A stretch of DNA of 43,293 nt from Emticicia agri (GCA_945860265.1 CAMAQF010000031.1:1-43293); one strand, 5' to 3'. Shown: positions 16,954 to 24,769, counted from the stretch's first letter. The notes: generated by a model not told the origin, from the letters alone. Program-made: numbers and translations.

Positions 16954-17930
16954 CAAGATATTCAGTAATAACCCCAGTATATAACCGCCCAGAAGAAGTC
17001 AGAGAATTGCTTGAGAGTTTGAGTAAACAGACCGTAGCGACGGCCGCTTTCAAAAACTTTGAAGTAATAATCATCGAAGATGGCTCTACATTAAAGTGTG
17101 ACGAAGTATGTGCGAGTTTTCAGGAAAAACTTGATTTGAAATATTTCTTCAAACCAAATTCTGGGCAGGGTTTTTCTCGAAATTATGGTTTCGAGCGAGC
17201 AAGGGGCGATTATTTCGTACAACTTGATTCTGATGCAATTATCCCCGAAAACTATTTTGAGATTGTAGATAACTCTCTAAAGAACAATTGGTTAGATGCT
17301 TATGGCGGCCCAGATGCTGCACATAGCAGTTTTACCGATATTCAGAAAGCCATCAATTATTCGATGACATCGGTTTTTACGACTGGCGGAATCAGAGGAA
17401 AGAAAAACAATGCGGGCGGACAATTCTATCCACGCAGTTTCAATTTCGGAATCTCTCGTAAAGTTTGGGAGGAAACCGGTGGCTACAATATGACTCGGAT
17501 GGCCGAAGATATTGAGTTTAGTATCAGAATTTTATCGAAAGGCTTTAAAGTTGGTTTGATTGAAGAAGCCTTCATTTATCATAAAAGACGAACGAATTTT
17601 GGTCAGTTCTTCAAACAATTGCATTTCTTTGGTCGTGGGCGTATCAATCTCTCCAGAATGTTCCCTTCGGAACTTAAATTGGTGCATTACTTCCCGATGC
17701 TTTTTACACTCGGAGTTTTGGCCATTCCAATAATCTTTTTTATTGACAAAATCTTGTTTTTTATTGCTGTTTTTCTGCTCTTGATTTATATTATCATGGT
17801 CGTTATTGACTCGGCTATTCATAATAAAAGTCTAAAAATTGGCTTTTTGAGTGTAATTGCCTGCTTTATTCAGTTGATAGGCTATGGTTTTGGTTTTATG
17901 CAGGAAAAGTTTTTAGGAGGTAGAAAATAA
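16950..17930 (+). CDS. Family 2 glycosyltransferase, membrane-anchored
   Basis: GT-A fold transferase that moves a sugar from an activated nucleotide donor to a cell-envelope or exopolysaccharide acceptor on the cytoplasmic face. The N-terminus YSVITPVYNRPEEV is the classic GT2 opening; IIIEDGS (about 45-51), the donor/metal motif QLDSDA (about 91-96) and EDIEFSIRI (about 186-194) follow. Three hydrophobic helices occupy about 238-320. The start is GTG inside a repeat copy; the protein aligns with a normal GT2 start from residue 4, so translation from here is plausible. No other polysaccharide genes are adjacent. Confidence 0.88.
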   Translation: MSRYSVITPVYNRPEEVRELLESLSKQTVATAAFKNFEVIIIEDGSTLKCDEVCASFQEKLDLKYFFKPNSGQGFSRNYGFERARGDYFVQLDSDAIIPENYFEIVDNSLKNNWLDAYGGPDAAHSSFTDIQKAINYSMTSVFTTGGIRGKKNNAGGQFYPRSFNFGISRKVWEETGGYNMTRMAEDIEFSIRILSKGFKVGLIEEAFIYHKRRTNFGQFFKQLHFFGRGRINLSRMFPSELKLVHYFPMLFTLGVLAIPIIFFIDKILFFIAVFLLLIYIIMVVIDSAIHNKSLKIGFLSVIACFIQLIGYGFGFMQEKFLGGRK

Positions 17931-17945
17931 ATATCAGTACCCAAA

Positions 17946-17976
17946 ACTGTCGACTGTTGACTATCGACCGTGGACT
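17946..17976. repeat. Heptanucleotide tandem repeat
   Basis: Four 7-base units, ACTGTCG, ACTGTTG, ACTATCG, ACCGTGG, then ACT, between two convergent genes. A related heptamer array is at 23110-23134. Confidence 0.7.
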
Positions 17977-17977
17977 T

Positions 17978-18247
17978 TCAAACAAAAACCTCCTGATTTT
18001 CAAGCACTTCTTCTTTTAAATCTTCGATGATTTTATCTAAACCTTCGTACCAATCAAGGTGCGGAGAATGTGCTTCACAACCTCCTGCGTGCGGAATACA
18101 AGCTGTATATTGATGTTGTTTGTGGCAAGCTGGGCAGCGTGCAATCGTTTTGAAAGTATCCCATATTTGGCCGCAATCACATTGCCAATATTCGCCACCA
18201 TTGGGTTCCCATTTACATTTTGGGCAACAAATCTTAATTTCACTCAT
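17978..18247 (-). CDS. Small zinc-ribbon protein
   Basis: An 89-residue cytoplasmic protein with three cysteine pairs: CCPKC (7-11), CDCG (23-26) and CPAC (38-41), plus a Cys/His-rich stretch (QYTACIPHAGGCEAHSPH) likely to bind a second metal. The C-terminus is acidic and helical (about 68-89). The start is ATG at 18247 (MSEIKICCPKC); nine further residues are possible upstream. It looks like a conserved hypothetical of Cytophagales; function unknown, possibly nucleic-acid or protein binding. It is convergent with the glycosyltransferase. Confidence 0.72.
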   Translation of the reverse strand: MSEIKICCPKCKWEPNGGEYWQCDCGQIWDTFKTIARCPACHKQHQYTACIPHAGGCEAHSPHLDWYEGLDKIIEDLKEEVLENQEVFV

Positions 18248-18322
18248 AATTGATAATAATCGGACAATGGTCAATAGCCCATGTTTTTTTCATAGAGCAT
18301 CGTGTTTGTTAACATAAATCAA

Positions 18323-19654
18323 TTAGTTTTGGTTTGAAACTGCCAAGTATTTTTTTAGATAATCAACGCTCTTTACAAAAGGTTTCAAGCCTAAATATAA
18401 GCACAAAGCTGATAATGAACATCCTATAACTTGTGCAATAAAAATTGAATAATGTATTTGATTTGGGTCATTAAAAATCGAATCGTTCAAAAAACCAACA
18501 ATAAGAGGCCCGAAGCCGAGTCCTATAATATTAACCACAAATAGGAAAAATGCGGACAAAATTGCTCGCATTTTGTTCGGTGCAATTTCTTGAATCGCTG
18601 CCGTTGCAGAGCCAAAAGGGAAAGAACTAAAAAAGCAATATCCTGCAATAAAATAAATTCCAACATTAATATCCGATATTACCAAACCAACGGTACAACA
18701 TATTGCAGCAAGCATTCCTATAAATCCTGAAAGCATTTTGGCTTGCACGACACCTTTTTTCGTTAAATAATCGGCATATCTACCTCCAGTTATTACCCCC
18801 AAAGTAGAAAAAACAGTAACTAAAAGTCCAAATGTTACACCTGCTTTGGTATCGGCCCAACCATGTACTCTATTGAGCATCGTTGGTATCCAATAAACAC
18901 CAGCGTAAGTAGCCAACGACATAAATGCCATACTGAAATTGAGGAACAAAAATGTGCGACTATTGGCCTTGAAATAAGCTATAATTTCTTTAAAACTACT
19001 TATTTCTGCGGTTTCTTTTATGGATTCAAATTCTACACGTTTTGGTTCTTTAATAGTTTGAACAAGAAAAACAAGCAATATTCCTGGTAAACCAATATAA
19101 AAGAAAATCATTTGCCAAGAATATACCTCACCAACGAGTGGTAATACAATGTTTTCTTTACCAATCATGGTTCTGAGAGCTGCACTTATCAAAATTGACA
19201 AACCCGAACCCAAATAAATCCCCATATTATAAACACTCAGTGCCGTTGCCAATTTTTTCTTAGGAAAATAGTCAGAAATAATAGAATAGGCTGCTGGCGA
19301 TAGGGCAGCTTCGCCTATACCAACACCAACTCTAGCCATAAAGAACAATGAATAACTACCCGCAATTCCACAAAAAACAGTCATAATACTCCAAACTAAA
19401 ATTCCCCAGCTAATGATGCGTTTGCGGTTCATTCGGTCTGCCATTAAGCCAATCGGAATGCCAACTAACGTATAAAGTACGGCAAAACTTAACCCCATTA
19501 ATATCCCCATTTGCGTATCCGTAATGCCAAAAGATGCCTTGATGGGTTTTACGAGAAGCGACAAAATTTGTCGGTCAATAAATGAGGAAATATAGGCAAG
19601 CAAAAGCACACCCACAACATACCACGCATAGCGTAGCGAAGGTTTGGTTTCCAT
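18323..19654 (-). CDS. MFS transporter (spinster-like)
   Basis: Major facilitator superfamily permease of 443 residues with about 12 predicted helices. The loop 2-3 signature is present as GLMADRMNRKRI (about 68-79), and FIDRQIL (25-31) in helix 1 and GIGEAALSPAAYSII in helix 4 are typical of the spinster / proton-coupled branch related to sugar-acid and sphingolipid carriers. The central loop (about 200-220) is charged. It stands alone with no catabolic genes next to it, so the substrate cannot be inferred. Confidence 0.9.
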   Translation of the reverse strand: METKPSLRYAWYVVGVLLLAYISSFIDRQILSLLVKPIKASFGITDTQMGILMGLSFAVLYTLVGIPIGLMADRMNRKRIISWGILVWSIMTVFCGIAGSYSLFFMARVGVGIGEAALSPAAYSIISDYFPKKKLATALSVYNMGIYLGSGLSILISAALRTMIGKENIVLPLVGEVYSWQMIFFYIGLPGILLVFLVQTIKEPKRVEFESIKETAEISSFKEIIAYFKANSRTFLFLNFSMAFMSLATYAGVYWIPTMLNRVHGWADTKAGVTFGLLVTVFSTLGVITGGRYADYLTKKGVVQAKMLSGFIGMLAAICCTVGLVISDINVGIYFIAGYCFFSSFPFGSATAAIQEIAPNKMRAILSAFFLFVVNIIGLGFGPLIVGFLNDSIFNDPNQIHYSIFIAQVIGCSLSALCLYLGLKPFVKSVDYLKKYLAVSNQN

Positions 19655-19727
19655 GAGGCTTAGGTTTAGATTCTGAGTGGAAGTTAAGCTTTTTTAAGAA
19701 TAAATTATAATTATTTTAATTAAAAAC

Positions 19728-20127
19728 TTACTTATTCTTTGTTTTAATGCGTTTTAAAACCTTTTTTAGCAGAAATACAAAGAGTAAAACTCCAAGAATA
19801 GCCACCAAAATAGGTAGCCAAAGAGTAAGAAGAAAAAAATAACCGCAATCGAATTTTCAAAAGTTGAAAAGAAAGCATTTCTAAAACCTCCCTTAAAATT
19901 GGTAGAAGTCAGTCGAAGAAGTCGAATTCCTGCTTGAATTGTGCCAGCCACACCACCACCTGCCAAGATTTAGAGTGTGTCCATCGGAGTTTGGGCGAAT
20001 CTATTTTCAGCCACGAAGTTATCAGAATCGTACCTGCCATAAACGAAGTGGAAATTGTGATTGTATCGAGTAAATTATCAACCACAGGAATGTAATAAGC
20101 CATGATTTCGGCCAAATTATTGCAGAA
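19728..20127 (-). pseudogene. DUF4126 membrane protein, truncated and frameshifted
   Basis: Remnant of a DUF4126 family membrane protein. Reading the minus strand gives LAEIMAYYIPVVDNLLDTI, then AGTILITSWL and SPKLRWT; a frameshift near 19970-19985 (apparently a two-base duplication) leads into LAGGGVAGTIQAGIRLLR; a second frameshift near 19830 leads into LTLWLPILVAILGVLLFVFL and KKVLKRIKTKNK with stop at 19728-19730. About 50 N-terminal residues are missing: the homology ends right at the long palindrome at 20127. Confidence 0.8.
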
Positions 20128-20188
20128 AATATAAATCAAACACAATCGCAGAGCCGATTGACTCTGCGATTGTGTTTGATTTATATTT
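20127..20188. repeat. 27-bp perfect inverted repeat
   Basis: Arms 20127-20153 and 20162-20188 are perfect reverse complements with an 8-base loop (CCGATTGA). There is no clear T-run on either side. On the minus strand it overlaps the stop codon of the small frameshifted gene at 20181-20441, so it could be that gene's terminator; it also marks where the DUF4126 remnant begins. Confidence 0.9.
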
Positions 20189-20441
20189 CAATCGAAGCAT
20201 TGATTGTTACATTTTCTCCCTTTTTATGGATGTAATATATGGCATCTAATAAATCTTTTTGGAGCTGTTTTATTCTATTTAACGTATTTTTATATCTTCT
20301 TTACTGTCGTCATTACTAATCATGTTTTCGTGAAATGTGACTTTCGCATGAATCATCTGCTTAACTAGTTCGATGATTTCTATACTACCAAATTGACATT
20401 GAATGAGTTGTATATTGATTTTTTTATGATATTTTGTTCAT
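20181..20441 (-). pseudogene. Small unknown gene, frameshifted, overlapping the icd remnant stop
   Basis: No family recognised. An ATG (20439-20441) overlaps the isocitrate dehydrogenase stop as TAATG. After one shift the frame reads IQLIQCQFGSIEIIELVKQ, then MIHAKVTFHENMISNDDSKE; a second shift in a run of A gives LNRIKQLQKDLLDAIYYIHK, then KGENVTINASIEI and stop at 20181-20183. The product would be about 85 residues, mostly helical. Two homopolymer indels make it a pseudogene. Confidence 0.55.
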
Positions 20442-20690
20442 TATCCTTGACCCAAGGAGTAGCCCATTTTACCATCAAAAGTTTAAAGGTTTTCGGTTTT
20501 TATAGTATCAACTCTTTGCTGAATTGCCTCATTTTTAAGTTACTAATACCTTGTTTGTTCATTTGATTACCTTCGGTAAGCTTAAATCTACAACGCCAGT
20601 CGTCAGTACAGAAAGTTTCTTCAAAACCCTCTGGTCATAACTTGATTCCACGGTTGGTAATCATCGAAAGTTTCACTTCCTTGGTTTCGG
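20441..20690 (-). pseudogene. 3' fragment of NADP isocitrate dehydrogenase (Thermus/Chlamydia-like type)
   Basis: Minus-strand reading gives KEVKLSMITNRGIKL, stop, PEGFEETFCTDDWRCRF, KLTEGNQMNKQGISNL, then after a frameshift NEAIQQRVDTIKTENL, stop, TFDGKMGYSLGQG and stop. From memory this is the C-terminal extension of the long bacterial isocitrate dehydrogenase, whose usual text there is KVWPEGFPETFCTDHWRCRF and IKTENLYTFDGK. TGG has become TGA, a Tyr codon has become TAA, and there is a one-base indel, so this is true decay. About three quarters of the gene is missing at the 5' side. A working copy presumably exists elsewhere. Confidence 0.75.
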
Positions 20691-21166
20691 TGTTATCTGA
20701 TTATCTAAAAGTTGAAAATATAGAACTGCTACAAAATAAATTATTCTTGGTGGCAAATAAAAAAATAAGTTTAAAAGAAAATCTACGATAAACGTATTTT
20801 TGAAGATTTGCCACTTATCTATCGACAAAAAGGCTCAGGCACAAGGCTCGTGATGGAACTATTTATCGAAGAAAATAATTACCCATCAGAAAAAATATGG
20901 AACTAACCTCCAATGAAGCGGTAAAGGAGGCTGTTATTGCGGGTTTAGGCTGCTCAATTATGCCAGTGATTGGCATCAAGAATGAACTTCTTCACGGCGA
21001 TTTGCAAATAATTCCAGTAGAAGATTTTGCTATTACTTCGGTTTGGAATTTAGTTTGGATGAAAAATAAAAACTTTTCGCCGGTAGCTGCTGCATTTTTA
21101 AAATACATCAATGAACAAAAAGAAGCCATTATTCACGAGAAATTTGATTGGTTTAAAAAGTTTTAA
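20685..21166 (+). pseudogene. 3' fragment of a LysR-family transcriptional regulator
   Basis: Ligand-binding half of a LysR regulator. The plus strand reads VSVLSDYLKVENIELLQNKL, then FLVANKK, then after a frameshift EDLPLIYRQKGSGTRLVMEL, then FIEENNYPSEK; a missing A near 20890 shifts to MELTSNEAVKEAVIAGLGCS, then IMPVIGIKNELLHGDLQIIP, and the end FDWFKKF. The DNA-binding helix-turn-helix half is absent. The only long open part is 20897-21166 (89 residues), which should not be annotated as a functional gene. Confidence 0.85.
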
Positions 21167-21200
21167 AAAGAGTATCATTTTATGTTATGGCTCTTTTTTT
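21165..21200 (+). terminator. Terminator, copy 1
   Basis: AAAAAGAG (21165-21172) pairs with CTCTTTTT, followed by more T. Its downstream half, 21189-21209, is identical over 21 bases to the terminator at 22000-22020. Confidence 0.75.
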
Positions 21201-21261
21201 GTGATAAAAACAAAGCATATTATTATTTTTTCTTTAATTTTATATCAAAATAACAATTGAA

Positions 21262-21459
21262 ATGAAAGACCGAAAAATAGTTCGACATAAAGACATCGGC
21301 GACCAGTATTTTTATTTATTAGAATTAGGTAGAAAAATGACTCCAACCGAAAGATTGATAAGCCTTTTTAAAATGCAAGAAGAGTATCGCCAGATTCATA
21401 ATGAAAATAAGCAAAAAATCGAACGTAAAATCATCATAAAGAAACCCTCATGGATTTAG
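21262..21459 (+). CDS. Small protein upstream of a nucleotidyltransferase gene
   Basis: A 65-residue basic, helical protein (MKDRKIVRHKDIGDQYFYLL, then ELGRKMTPTERLISLF and a Lys-rich tail). Not assigned to a named family. It overlaps the next gene by 10 bases, the tight arrangement typical of toxin-antitoxin or paired regulatory genes, so it may be the partner or antitoxin of the nucleotidyltransferase. The frame is intact although its partner carries a stop. Confidence 0.6.
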   Translation: MKDRKIVRHKDIGDQYFYLLELGRKMTPTERLISLFKMQEEYRQIHNENKQKIERKIIIKKPSWI

Positions 21460-21938
21460 AAGATTCTGAGTTTTTACGTTTTGTTGGAAGTGCTAATGCC
21501 AATAATTTAAAATTCATGATTATTGGTGGAATGGCACTCAATCTTCATGGTATCATGCGGCATACAAAAGATGCAGATATTTGGATACGTCCAACTAATG
21601 AGAATAAGGCACTTCTTTTGAAAACTTTATTGGATATTGATTAGGTCGAAGCTGAAATAGCTGATATTGGTAAACAAAATTTTACTGAACCACAGGTTTT
21701 TACACTCGTTGGACCAATTGATATTCTGACTGTTGTTCATAACAAATTTGACTTTGATGAATGTTATGAACGTGCGAAAGTCCAGCAGATTCAAGGTCAC
21801 ACAATTCGAGTACTTCATATAAATGATTTGCGTGAAGTAAAAGTACTTGCAAAAAGAAATCAAGATTTTCGGGATGTAATAATGATTGATGATTTTTTGA
21901 AGGATAATAAACGTCAAGAAGGTAATGGCAGCATTTAG
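21450..21938 (+). pseudogene. Nucleotidyltransferase (AbiEii/DUF6036-like), interrupted by TAG
   Basis: Minimal nucleotidyltransferase-fold protein. IIGGMALNLHGIMRHTKDAD (about 24-43) carries the GG and D-x-D (Asp41, Asp43) catalytic signature. The frame is broken by a single in-frame TAG at 21642-21644 but continues in the same frame with family-like sequence (VEAEIADIGKQNF, GPIDILTVVHNKFDFDECYE, LHINDLREVKVLAKRNQDFR) to stop at 21936-21938. Whole length would be about 162 residues. Members of this fold occur as toxins in type IV/VII-like systems and as phage defence effectors. It overlaps the small upstream gene. Confidence 0.75.
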
Positions 21939-21979
21939 GACAAAGTTTTGTTCTGGAAGAAAAAATAAAAACCTTTCTC

Positions 21980-22011
21980 AAAAAGAGCCTTATCTATATG
22001 GCTCTTTTTTT
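21980..22011 (+). terminator. Terminator, copy 2
   Basis: Perfect 10-bp stem AAAAAGAGCC (21980-21989) / GGCTCTTTTT (22000-22009), 10-base loop, then T. Its 21-base tail is identical to that of the hairpin at 21165-21209. Confidence 0.88.
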
Positions 22012-22077
22012 GTGATAAAATTAACGTTTTCAAAAAATCTCTTCGTTACTTTGTGTTTTACTGCTTTTTATAAAAAT

Positions 22078-22980
22078 ATGTTTGTTGATGCCATCGAAGA
22101 AGTTGGTCGATTTACTCGTCCGATTCAGTTTATTTCAAGAAATTATAACGAAAACATCGTCACTGCCGGAGCCGCTACGATGTTTTTTGTAAATGAATTT
22201 TCATGTGCCGTTACCTGTAAACACGTCATTGATTTGATAGGAAATCGCACAAATATTAATCAAAAATATGCTGATTTCAAACGAGAACGTTCCGCTATTC
22301 CTCGTACGGGCGGCGTCCCGCATCAACAGTACCAAAAATTTATCAAAGGACTTGAAAATAAGTATGATTATACCCCCGAAACGATAGTCGAACTCAACGA
22401 GCGTTTCCTTGATTGTACGGCTGACCCAACTCTGCGTTTTCGTTGGATAAATCACCCAAAATACGATTTAGCAATTATTATTTTCGAGCAGTTTCAAAAA
22501 CCACTTTATCAATCTTACGCTCGATTTACAAAAGATAGTTCTGTTTTAAAGCAAGGAAAGTCACTTTGCCGGTTAGGTTATCCATTTCCCGAATTTACCA
22601 ACTTTCTATACAATTCCGAAACAGACGAAATTTCGTGGACAAACAACGGAATCATCGGCACGCCACGCTTTCCGATTGATGGAATGCTAACAAGGCACTT
22701 GGTAGAAAACAACGAACTTTATGGTGTCGAACTCAGCACGCCAGGTTTACGTGGACAAAGCGGCGGTCCACTTTTCGACCGTAATGGTGTAGTTTGTGGC
22801 ATGCAAAGCAAAACCAATGCTCTTCACCTAGGTTTTGATATGCACAATGCCTCACACAATGTAAACGGAAAGACAATTAAAGTTAATAATCAGCCTTTTC
22901 TGCATGTGGGGCACTGCATTCATGTCGATGTCATCAAATCTTTTTTAGCACAAAATGGCATTAAATTTTACGAAGCATAA
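22078..22980 (+). CDS. Trypsin-like serine peptidase (S1 fold)
   Basis: About 300 residues from the ATG at 22078; the frame is open 153 bases upstream but that part reads through a terminator, so I reject it. The catalytic triad is visible: His49 in CAVTCKHVIDL, Asp130 in HPKYDLAIIIF, and Ser228 in LRGQSGGPLFD. No signal peptide is seen, so it is probably cytoplasmic. The sequence resembles stand-alone trypsin-like domains (HtrA-type fold without a PDZ domain). Such proteases also occur in bacterial defence systems, but nothing adjacent supports that here. It is followed by a good terminator. Confidence 0.82.
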   Translation: MFVDAIEEVGRFTRPIQFISRNYNENIVTAGAATMFFVNEFSCAVTCKHVIDLIGNRTNINQKYADFKRERSAIPRTGGVPHQQYQKFIKGLENKYDYTPETIVELNERFLDCTADPTLRFRWINHPKYDLAIIIFEQFQKPLYQSYARFTKDSSVLKQGKSLCRLGYPFPEFTNFLYNSETDEISWTNNGIIGTPRFPIDGMLTRHLVENNELYGVELSTPGLRGQSGGPLFDRNGVVCGMQSKTNALHLGFDMHNASHNVNGKTIKVNNQPFLHVGHCIHVDVIKSFLAQNGIKFYEA

Positions 22981-22993
22981 ATCTTGATTAGAT

Positions 22994-23022
22994 TTGACAA
23001 CTATCGCAAAGTTGTCAATTTT
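22994..23022 (+). terminator. Terminator after the protease gene
   Basis: Perfect 9-bp stem TTGACAACT (22994-23002) / AGTTGTCAA (23010-23018), 7-base loop, then TTTT. Confidence 0.8.
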
Positions 23023-23109
23023 GTGTCCAATTGCACAACCAATTCGCTCAAATTCTGTTAGAAATTGTCATTTTAGCCTCTATTTTGTGTGATAACCAAT
23101 AAAAAGCCA

Positions 23110-23134
23110 ACTGCCGACTGCCAATAGCCGACTG
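23110..23134. repeat. Heptanucleotide tandem repeat
   Basis: ACTGCCG, ACTGCCA, ATAGCCG, ACTG: 7-base units related to those at 17946-17976. It lies just upstream of the -7 box of the RRM/helicase operon, covering where a -33 element would sit. Confidence 0.7.
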
Positions 23135-23141
23135 TTTTCCG

Positions 23142-23149
23142 TACTTTTG
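23142..23149 (+). promoter_or_regulatory. -7 box of the RRM/helicase operon
   Basis: TACTTTTG matches TAnnTTTG, 22 bases before the ATG at 23172. No canonical -33 TTG is present. Confidence 0.55.
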
Positions 23150-23171
23150 TAAAATAATAAAAAATCAAACA

Positions 23172-23525
23172 ATGGATATTTTTGTAGGCAGTTTACCATT
23201 TAAACTTAAAGAGAAAGAATTAAAAGAGCTTTTTGAAAAGTTTGGAGAGGTAACATCGGCCAAAATAATAAAAAATAAAGCTACTCGCCAAAATAAAGGT
23301 TTTGGTTTTGTAGAAATGCCCAATGAAGAAGAAATACGTAAAGCGATTTTTGAGCTAAACGGTTTCGAAGTTATGGGTCGTAATTTAGAAGTTAGTATTT
23401 CGGAGAAAAAAGATAAATCGACAGGGAAATCAACCAAAGCACCAAAGCTAAATTCGCAAGGTAAATTATACGTAAAAGAAAGTTATATCCCTTTCAAGGG
23501 TAATGATAAACGTGGAAAACGATGA
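23172..23525 (+). CDS. RRM-domain RNA-binding protein
   Basis: One RNA recognition motif (residues 1-80) with RNP2 as IFVGSL (3-8) and RNP1 as KGFGFVEM (about 43-50), followed by a basic, disordered tail (about 82-117). Such glycine-poor RRM proteins are common in Bacteroidota and cyanobacteria and act in RNA folding or cold response. Its stop overlaps the helicase start as ATGA, so the two are translationally coupled and probably work together on structured RNA. Confidence 0.92.
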   Translation: MDIFVGSLPFKLKEKELKELFEKFGEVTSAKIIKNKATRQNKGFGFVEMPNEEEIRKAIFELNGFEVMGRNLEVSISEKKDKSTGKSTKAPKLNSQGKLYVKESYIPFKGNDKRGKR

Positions 23526-24769
23526 AATTCGACGATTATAGTATTTCGAACGAACTCAAGAAAAATATTGCTGAGTTAGGCTTCAAACGCCCGACAGATA
23601 TTCAGTTTAAGTCGATTCCGCCAATTTTGAATGGTGAAGATGTGTTGGCCATTGCCCAAACTGGTACAGGAAAAACCGCCGCTTTTGCGATTCCGATTAT
23701 TAGTATTTTGCAAGAAATGAAGTATTCGGTGCGGTACGAAGAAGGTGTGAAATGCATTGTAATGGAGCCAACTCGTGAGCTGGCAATACAAGTTTCTGAG
23801 GTTTTTCAGAAAATGGCCAAAGGAACAAAAGTAGATACGCTTTGTCTTTTTGGAGGAGTAGAGCAAGCTCCACAAATCGAGAAACTCGTCAAAGGCGTTG
23901 ATATTTTGATTACTACTCCTGGTCGAATGTTTGATTTGATTTACCAAAAACACCTTAAAATTACGGGCGTAGAAATTTTAGTGCTTGACGAAGCCGACCA
24001 CATGCTTGATTTGGGCTTTATCAAAGACATTCAAGATGTAAAGAAATTTTTGCCTAAATTTCATCAAACACTGTTCTTTTCGGCAACAATCAATGAGCAA
24101 ATCAAGAAAGTTGCTTATTCGTTGGTAAGAAATGCAATCAGAATTCAATTATCACCCAACGACCCCGTTGCTAAAAATATTACGCATTCGGTGGCTTTTG
24201 TGGAAATGGATGATAAACGCTTTTTTTTGGAAAGGGTTATCAGCGAAAATCCTGAAAGCAAAATTTTGGTTTTTGTGCGGACAAAGGTGCGTGCCGAAAG
24301 AGTAAAATCTGCGATGCAGCGAGTAGGAATTGAAAGCGAGACGATTCATGGAGATAAAGAACAACAAGATCGGCTTTTGGTGCTGGATAAATTTAGAACT
24401 GGCGAAGCTAAAACACTGATAGCCACCGATGTAAGTGCCAGAGGAATTGATATTGCAAATGTAGATTACGTAGTAAATTATGATTTGCCTGATGTACCCG
24501 AAAACTATGTGCATAGGGTAGGGCGTACTGGTCGAGGAATGCAAAAAGGTTTAGCTGTTTCGTTTTGTGCGGCCGAAGAAAAGCCAATTTTGGCTGAAAT
24601 CGAAGGCTTTATGGGTAAGAAAATCAGAGTTTTGGAACTTGATAAACAAGAATACGCTGAAACCATTGATTTTTCCAAAGATACAGCCAATTTTGATTTG
24701 AAGGCTTTACTCAAAGAAGCGGAAGAAATGGAGGCATTAAAGAAAAAGACAAAAAAGAAGAAAAAATAA
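23522..24769 (+). CDS. DEAD-box RNA helicase (RhlE-like)
   Basis: ATP-dependent RNA unwinding enzyme of the DEAD family, 415 residues. All core motifs are readable: the Q-motif region GFKRPTDIQFKSIP, AQTGTGKT (motif I), PTRELAIQV (Ia), TTPGR (Ib), DEAD (II), SAT (III), then ATDVSARGIDI (V) and HRVGRTGRG (VI). The C-terminus is short and very lysine-rich (KKKTKKKKK), useful for RNA contact. Coupled to the upstream RRM gene; VF530 follows after 3 bases. A role in cold or ribosome-assembly RNA remodelling is inferred. Confidence 0.95.
   Translation: MKFDDYSISNELKKNIAELGFKRPTDIQFKSIPPILNGEDVLAIAQTGTGKTAAFAIPIISILQEMKYSVRYEEGVKCIVMEPTRELAIQVSEVFQKMAKGTKVDTLCLFGGVEQAPQIEKLVKGVDILITTPGRMFDLIYQKHLKITGVEILVLDEADHMLDLGFIKDIQDVKKFLPKFHQTLFFSATINEQIKKVAYSLVRNAIRIQLSPNDPVAKNITHSVAFVEMDDKRFFLERVISENPESKILVFVRTKVRAERVKSAMQRVGIESETIHGDKEQQDRLLVLDKFRTGEAKTLIATDVSARGIDIANVDYVVNYDLPDVPENYVHRVGRTGRGMQKGLAVSFCAAEEKPILAEIEGFMGKKIRVLELDKQEYAETIDFSKDTANFDLKALLKEAEEMEALKKKTKKKKK

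Noticed and set aside
18059..18317. Plus-strand frames opposite the zinc-ribbon gene
   Set aside because: Shadows of the minus-strand coding sequence; the cysteine pattern is only meaningful on the minus strand.
20897..21166. 89-residue LysR-like frame as an independent gene
   Set aside because: It is the 3' piece of a frameshifted LysR gene whose upstream part is visible in another frame.
19728..21166. Graveyard region as a sequencing artefact
   Set aside because: Indels alone could be errors, but the icd remnant also has substitution stops (TGG to TGA, a Tyr codon to TAA) and missing 5' parts, so real decay is more likely.
22030..22060. TACTTTG before the protease as a promoter
   Set aside because: One T short of TAnnTTTG and no -33 partner; not strong enough to list.
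21925..22077. Upstream extension of the trypsin-like protease
   Set aside because: The extra 51 codons run through a strong terminator and overlap the nucleotidyltransferase tail; the ATG at 22078 is a better start.
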